In this document: one piece after another, positions 17,489 through 26,301 of the stretch
How the letters are laid out: each line of letters opens with the position of its first letter
Numbering within the stretch: position 1 is the stretch's first letter
NCBI GenBank assembly: GCA_021372725.1
Contig: JAJFTV010000074.1
Location: 1-47,519, forward strand
Source: Chloroflexota bacterium
GTDB lineage: Bacteria > Chloroflexota > Anaerolineae > Anaerolineales > Anaerolineaceae
Reading direction: 5' to 3'
Length of the DNA stretch: 47,519 nucleotides
The notes under the pieces: generated by a model
What the model was told of the DNA's origin: nothing
The model's input: the letters and a program-made list of their open reading frames with translations, nothing else
The model's database searches: none
Translations under genes and position numbers: made by a program

Positions 17489-17763
17489 GCATTCTCCTTG
17501 CTGCGCAAATAGGCCACAAAATCCTTGCTTTGCTGCTGATCTTCGAGCATTTCGGCTAATGTTTCCCACTGCCCCCCAGCCCAGATCAACCGCAGGAACG
17601 GATTCGCAACGTGGATGATTTGCGCCAGAAAAATGTTCATCGGGCCTGAGGCATCGATCAACGCTGCTGCGGATTCCTTAAACCCCCAACGTTGCAAGAA
17701 TTGATCCCAATCCATCCAGCCTGTTTTTGCCGGCATTTTATTGTCAAGTAAATGGTTAGCCAT
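17485..17763 (-). CDS. Small soluble protein, first gene of the seven-gene operon
   Basis: A 92-residue protein with no membrane segment of full length and no signal peptide. It is rich in aromatic residues and predicted helical by eye (WMDWDQFLQRWGF, then FLRLIWAGGQWETLAEMLED). I do not recognise it. It is supported as a gene by the ATGA overlap with the DUF6754-like gene and by a consensus-like promoter just upstream. It may be a small regulator or assembly factor of the operon. Confidence 0.55.
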   Translation of the reverse strand: MANHLLDNKMPAKTGWMDWDQFLQRWGFKESAAALIDASGPMNIFLAQIIHVANPFLRLIWAGGQWETLAEMLEDQQQSKDFVAYLRSKENA

Positions 17764-17802
17764 TGGTAAATAAAGGTAGCAATTTCTGTGCCATTTACAG
17801 GA

Positions 17803-17831
17803 ATTTTCCCGCTGGTTGGTAATCTTGTCAA
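17803..17831 (-). promoter_or_regulatory. Sigma-70-like promoter of the seven-gene operon
   Basis: On the minus strand a perfect TTGACA (17831-17826) is followed after 17 bases by GAAAAT (17808-17803, 4 of 6 matches). Transcription would start near 17796, about 33 bases before the first ATG at 17763. This is one of only two perfect TTGACA boxes with good spacing that I noticed in the window. Confidence 0.45.
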
Positions 17832-18044
17832 CCTGGTTTGGTGCGGATATTGATTACCCGATAAAATACTGGCTTTTTAGCAATGATGTTCGGAAAGCGA
17901 AAATTTGAAAGATTTTTACACAAGCTTTGTCAAACACCCAGTGACTTATCCGGGTGATTGATAAAAATAATCAGGAATACAATATTGAGGTATTATTACC
18001 GATATTAAACACTTTTATACTATCCTGATCCTCCTGGAGGACTC

Positions 18045-19481
18045 ATGCGCACAAGATCTTTCTGGAATTTGATCTGTGTCTTCCTGATAAGTTTACTTCT
18101 CGGTACTGGTCTGCTCATTAGTGGTACTAAGAAGGTCTCAGCCCAAGCAGAACCAATCTCAGCCCAGGGAGAGCAGGTTTCGATCCACGCATCGGACAGC
18201 GATTCTCCGGTTGTCATTTATTTCTTCTGGGGTGATGGCTGCCCCCACTGCGCAGAAGCTGAGCCATTCCTTGAATCTCTTGTTAATTCCAATCCACAAA
18301 TTGAATTGAAATCCTACGAAGTCTGGTATAACGCGGATAACCAGAAACTTCTGCAGGAAATGGCTGCAGCATTCAATTTTGAGTCAAGCGGTGTACCAAC
18401 TATCTTTATAGGGGATTCTTACTGGGTTGGTTTCGGTGACAACATTCAGGCGCAAATTGAAAAAAAGGTGAAGTCATGTCTGAAAACAGCCTGTCCTGAT
18501 GCCGGTGCGGGTGTGATCCCCGGTGTTCCTCTTCCCTCAGCCACAGAACAAAGTGAAAGTACATCAACACCTGAAACCCCATCCGAGACGGATGATTTCA
18601 TCACACTTCCGATCATTGGAAAGGTGAATCTCCGCACCCAATCCCTGGTCGTCAGCACCATCATTATTGCTTTAGTGGATGGGGTCAACCCTTGTTCTTT
18701 GTGGGTGCTTTCCATGTTGCTGGCGCTCACGCTGCATACCGGTTCGCGTAAAAAAATATTCACCATCGGTCTGATTTTTATCACCGTAACCGCTTTAGTC
18801 TATGTACTTTTCATCACCGGTTTGTTCAGCCTGCTCACTTACGTGAAGTTTATGGGTTGGATCCAGGTGGTCATTGCCGTCATCGCACTGTTTTTTGCAG
18901 TGATTAACATCAAGGATTACTTTTTTTACAAGGAAGGCGTATCTTTAACAATTCCTGACAGCAAAAAACCAGGAATTATGCAAAAGATGCGCAAGGTAAT
19001 GGATGCCAGCCAGTCAGTCTGGGGTTTGATTGGTGCAACCATTTTATTGGCCGGAGGCGTCTCGCTGGTCGAGTTTTCCTGCACGGCCGGCTTTCCCGTT
19101 TTGTGGACCAACCTGTTGACCGCTCAGAACGTACAGACCCCTCAATTCATCTTGCTGCTGGTAATTTATATGTTCATTTACCAGCTCGATGAATTGGTAA
19201 TCTTTTTTACAGCGGTTTTTACCTTGAAAGCCAGCAAGCTGGAGGAAAAATCGGGCCGCATCCTGAAATTGATCGGCGGCATGTTAATGCTGACACTGGC
19301 AATGGTCATGCTTATCGATCCAACCAGGATGAACTCGGTGGGAGGCACTTTAATCATCTTCGGAATTGCATTTGCTGCCACCCTGGCGGTACTGCTCATG
19401 CACCGGAAGATACTGCCCGCCTTTGGGATCTGGATTGGTACGGAAAAACAGGCCAGGAAGAAGAAGAAAAGCCGCCACTAA
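18045..19481 (+). CDS. Membrane thiol-disulfide protein: thioredoxin-like domain fused to CcdA-like core
   Basis: A 478-residue protein. An N-terminal hydrophobic signal ends near residue 34. A thioredoxin-fold domain (~45-150) carries the redox motif CPHC at 66-69 and a cis-Pro-like GVPTIFIG. After a Ser/Thr/Pro linker come about six to eight membrane segments from residue ~205, with DGVNPCSLWVL early and VEFSCTAGFPVLW later. Paired membrane cysteines of this kind are typical of DsbD/CcdA-type electron carriers. The likely job is moving reducing power from the cytoplasm to extracytoplasmic thiols. The order (thioredoxin first) is reversed from DsbD, where it is C-terminal. GGAGG precedes the ATG. 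The gene abuts the convergent PIG-L gene with no gap. Confidence 0.7.
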   Translation: MRTRSFWNLICVFLISLLLGTGLLISGTKKVSAQAEPISAQGEQVSIHASDSDSPVVIYFFWGDGCPHCAEAEPFLESLVNSNPQIELKSYEVWYNADNQKLLQEMAAAFNFESSGVPTIFIGDSYWVGFGDNIQAQIEKKVKSCLKTACPDAGAGVIPGVPLPSATEQSESTSTPETPSETDDFITLPIIGKVNLRTQSLVVSTIIIALVDGVNPCSLWVLSMLLALTLHTGSRKKIFTIGLIFITVTALVYVLFITGLFSLLTYVKFMGWIQVVIAVIALFFAVINIKDYFFYKEGVSLTIPDSKKPGIMQKMRKVMDASQSVWGLIGATILLAGGVSLVEFSCTAGFPVLWTNLLTAQNVQTPQFILLLVIYMFIYQLDELVIFFTAVFTLKASKLEEKSGRILKLIGGMLMLTLAMVMLIDPTRMNSVGGTLIIFGIAFAATLAVLLMHRKILPAFGIWIGTEKQARKKKKSRH

Positions 19482-20222
19482 TCAATCCTGATATAACAGA
19501 CTGCCGGCTCCGGTAAGGCAATAATCTGCAATTTTTTGCTGCATATCATCTGGCGATGGCCAAAACGTGTTGAGCTGCGTCGCATAGGCGGCCACAGCTT
19601 CCTGCCATTTGTTCAGGCCAATCTTGTCAATCGGCAGTTGATAACTGTTTCCCGGCAGGTTCAGCCATTTTAGCAAATTACCGGCAACAACGGCTGAATA
19701 GGGATAATCGGCATACAACCATTTGCAATGACGAAGCATCTCTGCTGAATGTCTGACCAGTTGGTGATCGATATGCGCTCCGAATCCATAAGGGATAACC
19801 AGAACGGTTTCTTGCGGGAGTTCTCTGGCAAGTCTTTCAGCCAGGTTCTGAGCCAGCGCTGTTTCGCCTTTATACTCCGGCTGAAACAGATCTTCCTCAC
19901 GTGAGATCACCGCCTGTCCAGTATCATCCAGACGGTATATGCAATCCGGGTAGTCAAAATGGCGGTATTCAGCTTTCAAAATCCGGCAGGCTTTGGCATC
20001 CTCCAGCCGCCTTGTGGCGGCTGAGTTCTGCCCGCTTTGCCAACGATCATGCAATGACTGCGCAAAGGGCGTTAAGTCCCCTGCAGGTTGATCACCGGCA
20101 AAAATCGTCCAGATTTCAATGTGAAAACCGTTTTGGATTTGCTGCCAGATCAATCCGCCACAGGACAAAACGGCATCATCCAGATGAGGGGAAAGATAAG
20201 TCCATTGGGGGCAACCACACAT
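19482..20222 (-). CDS. PIG-L/LmbE family deacetylase
   Basis: Members of this zinc-dependent family remove acetyl groups from GlcNAc-containing compounds, for example in mycothiol or GPI synthesis or in antibiotic tailoring. The zinc site is visible: PHLDDA with His13, Asp15 and Asp16 near the N-terminus, and AHIDH with His150 and His153. The length (246) is normal. I chose ATG 20222; a TTG two codons upstream is possible, and AAGG lies about nine bases before the ATG. A TATAAT on the minus strand at 20287-20282 could be its -10. The substrate is unknown; nearby glycosyltransferases make a glycan role possible. Confidence 0.85.
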   Translation of the reverse strand: MCGCPQWTYLSPHLDDAVLSCGGLIWQQIQNGFHIEIWTIFAGDQPAGDLTPFAQSLHDRWQSGQNSAATRRLEDAKACRILKAEYRHFDYPDCIYRLDDTGQAVISREEDLFQPEYKGETALAQNLAERLARELPQETVLVIPYGFGAHIDHQLVRHSAEMLRHCKWLYADYPYSAVVAGNLLKWLNLPGNSYQLPIDKIGLNKWQEAVAAYATQLNTFWPSPDDMQQKIADYCLTGAGSLLYQD

Positions 20223-20321
20223 AGACAAAACCTTGTTTTTGAAATCAGGCAGCCGTTGACGAGGTACAGCAGATCGGATGCATTATACAGCGGGCTGTTT
20301 CGTTTGATATCCTGTGCAAAC

Positions 20322-20347
20322 AAAAAAGGCGAGATCGATGCCTCGCC
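20322..20347 (-). terminator. Rho-independent terminator of the sortase operon
   Basis: On the minus strand a GGCGAG stem closes with CTCGCC over an eight-base loop and is followed at once by six T. It lies 25 bases after the stop of the small membrane-protein gene at 20373. It is one of the clearest intrinsic terminators in the window. Confidence 0.8.
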
Positions 20348-20372
20348 GTGGTTTCAGGTGGGGAATGGAAAT

Positions 20373-20609
20373 CTACAGAATAAAGGAAAGAGCCAGCAAA
20401 ATGACAAAGAAACTGCCCGCCAGAATGCCGATCCGTTTTAGATCCCGAATGATGGGGGTGTAATCCGGATTGAAATCAGTGTCTTCAATAATCCGGCGGG
20501 AAACCCGGGGAGCTTTTACGTCCTGCGCAATTGCAGCAGCCGCTGGGCGTGCCTGCTGCGCTGCGGCGGATGAATTGCGGGAATATTTTTTGGTATGTTT
20601 TTTAGCCAT
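20373..20609 (-). CDS. Small tail-anchored membrane protein
   Basis: A 78-residue protein: a basic N-terminus (MAKKHTKKYSR), an Ala/Gln-rich middle, then a single C-terminal helix (~59-78) that ends the protein. This is a tail-anchored layout with the N-terminus inside. I do not know the family. AAGGAG lies upstream of the ATG at a fair distance, and a strong terminator follows. It is the last gene of the operon with the sortase, 101 bases downstream of it. A role in sortase function or membrane organisation is possible but unproven. Confidence 0.6.
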   Translation of the reverse strand: MAKKHTKKYSRNSSAAAQQARPAAAAIAQDVKAPRVSRRIIEDTDFNPDYTPIIRDLKRIGILAGSFFVILLALSFIL

Positions 20610-20710
20610 TCAGTTCTTCTCCTTACATTAATCCGGCTAATTATAAACCAGAATCCGGCTTTGTGTAAATCGATGCACGAAGGTAACATTTTTAATCCAG
20701 GTCGTTCCGA

Positions 20711-21616
20711 TCACTCAACCAGTGATGCCACCACTACAATACGCTGGTTGTCTATCATGTAAGGGTAACAGGAAATCAATGTCACAACGGGCTCTGTGGT
20801 CTGGGCAAGAATATCAACACTCGTCGGTTCAACGAACAAAATCTTTTCAACCTTATAGGTATAAGCTTGCTTATCGGTGAAAAGGATAACTTCATCCCCA
20901 TCCTGAAGCTGATCCAAATTTCGAAAGATCTCCCCGTAAACATCATTATGTGCAGAGAGAACTACATTCCCATCCACACCGGGATCGGGGGTGCCGGAAT
21001 GCTGTCCGACGCCTTTTTTCAACTGCTCCCAATTGTCACCCTGAACAACGGGGGCATCCACGTCGATGGCCGGTATCTGTATCCTGACAGCCTGTTCCGG
21101 TCCTGAGGTTGGCAGCGGAAGAGCATCCATGGACTGAACAAGTGGCTGCAGTTGTTCCGGTATCTCGGCGATATTAGGCTGAGCGCCGTCCGGTGAATTC
21201 GGCGGCGTATGACCGGAAGGCAGCACAACAGCCATGATCAAGGCGGTAGGGGTCAGGGTGGGCTGTTGTAGCGAAGCGGCTACCTCACGGTTTAGATTTC
21301 GCAGCAAAGAAACGCCATTGAATACCAGCAGTATCAAACCCACCACCGCTGCCACCTCGAGCAGCAGCAAAAGCCGGTCAAGCCAGCGTCTTTTTTCACG
21401 TTGTTTTTTTTCAAGGCGCTCACGCTCAACATCCTCAAGCTGTTTGCTGCGTAAGCCTTCCAGGTTAGTCTGGGTTGGAGGAGGTTCAACACCTACGACC
21501 CGGCCTGTCTTTTGATAATTACGCAAACGCGCTTGCCGGTCTTCACGCTGGCGTTGAATCAATGCCTGGCGTAATTCTTCGGTACTCAATTTATCCACAG
21601 AACGTTTTGGAGGCAT
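20711..21616 (-). CDS. Sortase family transpeptidase
   Basis: Sortases cut LPxTG-type signals and join proteins to the cell surface. The catalytic triad is visible: His223 in SAHND, Cys283 in TLISCYPY and Arg292 in NQRIVV. The fold spans ~165-301 and begins with VRIQIPAIDVDAPVV. Before it come a long, highly charged cytoplasmic head (~1-80), one membrane helix (~82-105) and a Pro/Thr linker. The 80-residue charged head is unusual, because most sortases have a short N-terminus. The protein resembles class D/E enzymes in its domain start and compact catalytic part; the class is tentative. A likely substrate with LPQTG is encoded at 9598-10251. The upstream ElyC/YdcF-like gene is only two bases away. 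Confidence 0.9.
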   Translation of the reverse strand: MPPKRSVDKLSTEELRQALIQRQREDRQARLRNYQKTGRVVGVEPPPTQTNLEGLRSKQLEDVERERLEKKQREKRRWLDRLLLLLEVAAVVGLILLVFNGVSLLRNLNREVAASLQQPTLTPTALIMAVVLPSGHTPPNSPDGAQPNIAEIPEQLQPLVQSMDALPLPTSGPEQAVRIQIPAIDVDAPVVQGDNWEQLKKGVGQHSGTPDPGVDGNVVLSAHNDVYGEIFRNLDQLQDGDEVILFTDKQAYTYKVEKILFVEPTSVDILAQTTEPVVTLISCYPYMIDNQRIVVVASLVE

Positions 21617-21618
21617 TT

Positions 21619-22413
21619 TTACATCCAGCCACGTATTTTGTATACAGCCATGCCAAAGTATTCTTTCAACACATTTGTGGTTAATGACAGGCTGGATGCA
21701 TTGGGAAAAATCGATATGATGTTGGTTTCAATTGAACCTGAAAACAGGTTATTCCAACCATCTTCTGTAACGGTGAAATCAGCCGGAGCCGGGATCACCT
21801 CAACGCCCTGTTTTTCAAACAACGCCACCGAACGCGGCATGTGCATGGCTGATGTCACCAGCAAAACGCGCTTTATGCCATGATCATCCAATATTTCCCG
21901 GCTGTAGAGAGCATTTTCATAGGTATTTAATGATTTTGTTTCCAGCCAGAGTGTATCCTGCGGAACACCCAGCATTTTCATCAGTTCAGCCATTTCTTCT
22001 GCCGGTGAACCGGTCGAATCCGGCTGCCAGTCAATACTGCCGCCACTCAGCAGGATGACCGGCGCTTTTCCTTCATGATAAAGCGTAGCTGCATAAAGAA
22101 TACGGTCTGCGGCACTGTTGACTTCCACCTGTGAGCGGGGCGACAGTGCCGGTTCGGTGCTGCCACCCAGTACAACGATCGCATCTGCCTGAGGGAGTTC
22201 ACCCTGCGGGAGATAACGCCATTCCAAAGAACGGGCCAGGCTGAGTGATACCCAGCGGTTTCCGGACAGCCATAAAATTAAAACGATGCCGATCAACAAC
22301 GCAGTACGCAACCTGTTCCTTTTGCGCAGAAAGAATACTGCGATGAGCAAAAGACAGCTTAATCCCAATGGGTAGATCAAAACAGGAAGCAGTTTCGAAA
22401 GAAAAACAAACAT
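21619..22413 (-). CDS. YdcF/ElyC family (DUF218) membrane protein
   Basis: A 264-residue protein with two N-terminal membrane helices (~5-28, ~35-53) and a DUF218 domain (~75-240). The typical segments are DAIVVLGG, the SRSTNTYENA-like region as SLNTYENALYS, and RVLLVTSAMHMPRS. E. coli ElyC of this family affects peptidoglycan precursor and lipid-carrier metabolism. The gene is eight bases downstream of the PEP/pyruvate-domain gene and two bases upstream of the sortase gene, so it is surely cotranscribed. The ATG at 22413 lacks a strong ribosome site, which fits coupled translation. A role in envelope building is likely, the exact reaction is not known. Confidence 0.82.
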   Translation of the reverse strand: MFVFLSKLLPVLIYPLGLSCLLLIAVFFLRKRNRLRTALLIGIVLILWLSGNRWVSLSLARSLEWRYLPQGELPQADAIVVLGGSTEPALSPRSQVEVNSAADRILYAATLYHEGKAPVILLSGGSIDWQPDSTGSPAEEMAELMKMLGVPQDTLWLETKSLNTYENALYSREILDDHGIKRVLLVTSAMHMPRSVALFEKQGVEVIPAPADFTVTEDGWNNLFSGSIETNIISIFPNASSLSLTTNVLKEYFGMAVYKIRGWM

Positions 22414-22421
22414 AAATCAAC

Positions 22422-24782
22422 TCAATTTTCTGAAAAATAACCGACGGCATGAACCGTTTCACTGTTCATCACAATAGTCAAATGGTGGCAAGAGAGATAG
22501 TCACTCACCTTGATTAACCGCAGGCAGCCCGTCAAATTCGATTCCAGGTTTGTCCATTCACTCAAATGGTCAGGAGTATTGTAAAAAAATCCATGATTGA
22601 ATACTGTGTCCGGGCGATCCAGTAAAATACCCAGCGGGTAAATTTGCGATTCCATCAGATCCTGAAAGAAGTGAGTGCCCAGTGATGGTTCCAGCGCAGG
22701 CGCCACTCCTTCACCCGCCAGTTCAACCAGTGCTCTCGAATTATAAATATCTCCATAATCCACCGTGACCCCCAGATCAGGGTTGGAGCTTCCCCAACGG
22801 CCAGGCCCAACGCAAATGAAGTTGTACCCTTTCAATGCCGCGTTGAGTTTACCCACTTCACGACCAAGGCTCTTCCTTAATTGGGCTGTGGGCAGTGAAA
22901 AATAATGCTCAGGGGGAACAAAAATGACATACTCGACATTGTCGATGAATCCCTGCGGTACAACAAAATGGGTCGAAAAGGCATAGTAACGTGAATCGAG
23001 ATTGACCGGAATCTTTACGTTTTCTGTTTCCATCAAATAACTTTGCGGGCGGCATTGCAGCACGGTGATGGTCAATTCAGGTTCTTCGGTTGGCTTTCCT
23101 TTGATCTCAAGCGTGAACTCCACATCGACCGGTTTTTGATAGATTTTCTCCAAAGTTTGCAGGATTTTTTTCATCTGGCTGGCAAAGGAGGTGCGCTGGA
23201 GAAGTTCATCAAAAGTCAGAACCAGGCTGCTGGTATCCGAGCTTAGCATCAGACTGCGGATGGAGGAAAAATATCCATCCTGATCCACCTGGGCAATATA
23301 ACGCAGGGGTGGGTAATCAGTCGTCAGGATATCCTTAACCGGCAGGGTAAGGAATTTGTTCTCCTGCAGGTCGATCAAATCGACAAAGTGCTGTGAATAG
23401 CGTCGGATCGCATCAGGATCGGCTGAAGGCCTTAGCTGCGGGTGACTTAATGCAACCAGGCGTGGAAAATCATTCCCCACCCGGTCTACCGCTCGGGTCC
23501 CCAGTCCCCATACCAGGCGTACAAACCCGTCTTCGGCGCGGATTTCCGGCATCCAACGGTAGGTATTGCGGCTGAAAGCTACGCCGGCAGCATGCGGCAG
23601 GTAGTAACGCCCCATTTGTTCGCCTTCCACCACCTGGATAAGGATTGCCATCCGTTCATCGTAATCCTGCAAACCCTTTTGCCGCCGGTACAGCAGCGCA
23701 TTGGGATTGAAACCGGAAGCGTAGACCTTGCCAATTGCACGGGTCAGCTCATGGAGGTTTTCCTCCGGTGTACCCTGGTTGGGGAGGTAAAAAGACTCGT
23801 ATTTGCCGGCAAATGCGGTTCCAAAATTGTCCTCCAGCAAGCTGGAAGAACGAACAATCAGAGGTTTCTTTCCAACCTTCTCCAGCAAAACCGTTAATTT
23901 TTCAGAGATATCGTGTGTGAGATGACCTGCCTCAAATTCCTTCACAACGTTCGTAAAATCGGCGCGCATCTCCTCTTCTGTTTTATATTTTTGATCCAGC
24001 CAATGCATCAGGTCGTTGCTGCTCATGAAAGGGTAAAACTCGGTCGCGCCAATGTAATATGATTCCGGTATCCTTATGCCACAAACCCCGGCTTCCTTCA
24101 GTGACTTTTTCAGGATGGTATAGGCCAGGATCATTCCGGCGGATTTTCCGCCAATCCGGCCGGCGCCAATCTTCCGGTTGCGGATTTCCTCCAGATCAGA
24201 AACCGAAAACCAGTCTTTGGCGATATTCACATACTGTAACTGGTCGCTGATCATCGAACGAATGATAACCACCTTGGATTCTTCCAGGCGGGGTCCCCAC
24301 GATTTACGCTGATCTTCGGGCATATTCTCAATGGTTCGCGCCTGTTGAAAAACCAGGTCACGCGAAGCCAGTTCGGGGTTGAGCGACAGCGTCAAATTTG
24401 CTTCCTTGATGCCTCGCTCATTCAATGCCCGGGTCACCTGTTCCTCGAAATTTTCATAAGGGAGCTGCAAACTGTACATCACATCGGTCAGTTGGTCGCG
24501 AACATTCTCCAGACGTTTTTGCCAGACATCTTCAGGCTCTTCGAACGGAGGGTTATGCAAGCCTTCGCTCTCCTGCGATTGCATTGCTGTGGAACGTACC
24601 CGCTGTTCGAATTCAAGCGGTTCTATAATGCCCTGGATGAACAACTCTTCGCGCATCAATTCACGGATTCGATTTCTGAGAATGGGATATTGCCCCAGTG
24701 TGAGGTAAATATTCAACAACCGCTCACTGGTTTTATGCGTTGGAGCAATCGATATATCTATTTCATATTTCCGAGAATCCAT
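22422..24782 (-). CDS. Orphan PEP/pyruvate-binding (ATP-grasp) domain protein
   Basis: A 786-residue cytoplasmic protein. Residues ~1-195 are helical and of unknown type. Residues ~200-560 match the N-terminal ATP-grasp domain of pyruvate phosphate dikinase and PEP synthase: GRIGGKSAGM, then IVRSSSLLEDNFGTAFAGKYES and AAGVAFSRNTYRW. The C-terminal third holds GPGRWGSSNPDLGV, a signature I know from related stand-alone proteins. The phosphohistidine swivel domain (GGxTSH) and the PEP/pyruvate barrel of true PEP synthase are absent, so it cannot carry out that reaction alone. It opens the operon with ElyC-like and sortase genes. GGAG lies seven bases before the ATG. It may be a kinase or phosphotransferase on an unknown target. 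Confidence 0.75.
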   Translation of the reverse strand: MDSRKYEIDISIAPTHKTSERLLNIYLTLGQYPILRNRIRELMREELFIQGIIEPLEFEQRVRSTAMQSQESEGLHNPPFEEPEDVWQKRLENVRDQLTDVMYSLQLPYENFEEQVTRALNERGIKEANLTLSLNPELASRDLVFQQARTIENMPEDQRKSWGPRLEESKVVIIRSMISDQLQYVNIAKDWFSVSDLEEIRNRKIGAGRIGGKSAGMILAYTILKKSLKEAGVCGIRIPESYYIGATEFYPFMSSNDLMHWLDQKYKTEEEMRADFTNVVKEFEAGHLTHDISEKLTVLLEKVGKKPLIVRSSSLLEDNFGTAFAGKYESFYLPNQGTPEENLHELTRAIGKVYASGFNPNALLYRRQKGLQDYDERMAILIQVVEGEQMGRYYLPHAAGVAFSRNTYRWMPEIRAEDGFVRLVWGLGTRAVDRVGNDFPRLVALSHPQLRPSADPDAIRRYSQHFVDLIDLQENKFLTLPVKDILTTDYPPLRYIAQVDQDGYFSSIRSLMLSSDTSSLVLTFDELLQRTSFASQMKKILQTLEKIYQKPVDVEFTLEIKGKPTEEPELTITVLQCRPQSYLMETENVKIPVNLDSRYYAFSTHFVVPQGFIDNVEYVIFVPPEHYFSLPTAQLRKSLGREVGKLNAALKGYNFICVGPGRWGSSNPDLGVTVDYGDIYNSRALVELAGEGVAPALEPSLGTHFFQDLMESQIYPLGILLDRPDTVFNHGFFYNTPDHLSEWTNLESNLTGCLRLIKVSDYLSCHHLTIVMNSETVHAVGYFSEN

Positions 24783-24862
24783 ATCATCTCCACAATACTA
24801 TGGCACTTTATTAATCATACCATCAGATCAATATCTATATTTTGGGGATGTTAAAATTTGTA

Positions 24863-24909
24863 TTTATTGGGTTTTTTGAGCCGTTTTGCGGCTCAAAAAA
24901 CCCAATAAA
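24863..24909. repeat. Long palindrome, copy 1 of a repeated hairpin
   Basis: Two perfect 21-base arms flank a TTTTG loop. The inner core (GGGTTTTTTGAGCCG, loop, complement) recurs at 28685-28725 with one loop base changed. It lies between the dnaN terminator and the start of the PEP/pyruvate-domain gene, so it sits upstream of that gene rather than after it. Confidence 0.75.
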
Positions 24910-24917
24910 GTAGTTCT

Positions 24918-24960
24918 AAAAAAACAGAACGAATTTCATTATTGAAATTTCGTTCTGTTT
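24918..24960 (-). terminator. Rho-independent terminator of dnaN
   Basis: On the minus strand an 18-base arm pairs with a 17-base arm (one bulged base) over an ATAA loop and runs into seven T. It lies 36 bases after the dnaN stop. It is well formed for terminating the dnaN transcript. Confidence 0.8.
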
Positions 24961-24995
24961 ATATTCTAAATTCGTTAACAATTTTCGCAGGGCTT

Positions 24996-26123
24996 TTATC
25001 CCAGATGCATCGGCATGATAACGTACTTGAAATCGTCATCCCCGATAGGGCGGATCATGCCGGGCGTGTTATTGGCGTTGGTTTCCAGGGCAACACTGGG
25101 GCTTTTGATCACATCCAGCACTTCGCGCAGATAAACAACATTGAAAGCTATCACCAGCCCCTGCCCATCCACAGCAGCTTCGATACGGGAGATACCGGAA
25201 CCGGTTTCTTCCGATTGGGCGGTCAGCTCAACCTGCACGGGCTTTTCTCCGCCGCCTGGTATGTTTAACCGGACGACGTTGTTGCTGTCGCGGGCGATGA
25301 TCTCGGTTTGCCGGCAGGCTTTTAGAAACGCAGAAGTGGATAAGGTTGTTGAGGTCTTGAATGATTTGGGAATGATCACCTTGTAATCAGGGAAATTACC
25401 TTCGATAAGCTGTGAAACAAGCTCGGCATCCTTGAGATGGAACAATACCTGGCCACGTTCGGGCTGGATGATCATGGTAACGATCTGCCCCCCATCGGGT
25501 GCAATCCGGGCCAGTTCATTCAACGCTCGGGCAGGCACAATAGCCTTCAACGTTCGGGAGCTGCCGGACAGGAGAGAAGACGTACGAACAGATATACGGA
25601 ACCCATCTGTTGCCGCCAAAGTAATCGTGCTGTCATCCACCGTGATCAATACCCCCTGCAGAACAGGACGGGCATCATCGGTCGATGCGCTGAAGGCAAC
25701 CTGGTGAATGATTTCCTTGAACTCTGCGACATTCATTTGAATGCCTTCCGCAAGATCCGGAACAGGCATGGGGGGGAACTCATCAGCATCGATCACCTTG
25801 ATATCTGTAACCGATCCACCGCTTTTTATATTCAATGATTGTTTTTTCTCATCCAGTGTGAGTTGAACATTGTCACCAGGCAGGGTGCTGATCAGATCGG
25901 AAAATGTGCGAGCCGGAACGGTAGTACTGCCTTCCATCTCAATCGTGGCATCGATCCATGCGGTGATACCCAATTCCAGATTGGTAGCTGAAAGTCTCAG
26001 GCGGCCTTCGTCACTGGCGAGCAGCACATTGCCCAAAACCGGCAGAGTACTGCGGGGTGATACGGCGCGTGAAACGATACCCAGCCCTGAACTTAATTGC
26101 TGCTGTTTGATAGATACCTTCAT
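24996..26123 (-). CDS. dnaN: DNA polymerase III beta subunit (sliding clamp)
   Basis: The clamp encircles DNA and holds the replicative polymerase. The 375-residue protein has the three-domain clamp layout, the start MKVSIKQQQL, SRAVSPRSTLPVLGNVLL near residue 20, DGFRISVR near 165 and the C-terminal YVIMPMHL. All are typical of DnaN. I chose ATG 26123 because GAGGACGGA precedes it; a longer frame to 26165 has no ribosome site. The gene stands alone: dnaA, recF and gyrB are not next to it, so this is not the classic origin cluster. A plausible promoter lies at 26238-26266 and a strong terminator follows. Confidence 0.95.
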   Translation of the reverse strand: MKVSIKQQQLSSGLGIVSRAVSPRSTLPVLGNVLLASDEGRLRLSATNLELGITAWIDATIEMEGSTTVPARTFSDLISTLPGDNVQLTLDEKKQSLNIKSGGSVTDIKVIDADEFPPMPVPDLAEGIQMNVAEFKEIIHQVAFSASTDDARPVLQGVLITVDDSTITLAATDGFRISVRTSSLLSGSSRTLKAIVPARALNELARIAPDGGQIVTMIIQPERGQVLFHLKDAELVSQLIEGNFPDYKVIIPKSFKTSTTLSTSAFLKACRQTEIIARDSNNVVRLNIPGGGEKPVQVELTAQSEETGSGISRIEAAVDGQGLVIAFNVVYLREVLDVIKSPSVALETNANNTPGMIRPIGDDDFKYVIMPMHLG

Positions 26124-26237
26124 TCCGTCCTCGCAAATAATTGTGATAAGTGAACTTGCCTGCATATTAATGGTCAGGGTGAAATGCCCGGATCATCTCC
26201 ATTGCCCGGTAATGCCACCCGGAAATGGTTTTTATTG

Positions 26238-26266
26238 AGTATACAATGACCTGTCTTTTTTTTCCA
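26238..26266 (-). promoter_or_regulatory. Sigma-70-like promoter of dnaN
   Basis: On the minus strand TGGAAA (26266-26261) and TATACT (26243-26238) are 17 bases apart. Transcription would start near 26231, leaving a leader of about 108 bases before dnaN. No clear structure was noticed in that leader. Confidence 0.42.
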
Positions 26267-26301
26267 GTTGATTGGCTAACAATTCCCTTATTCCTGTCGA
26301 T

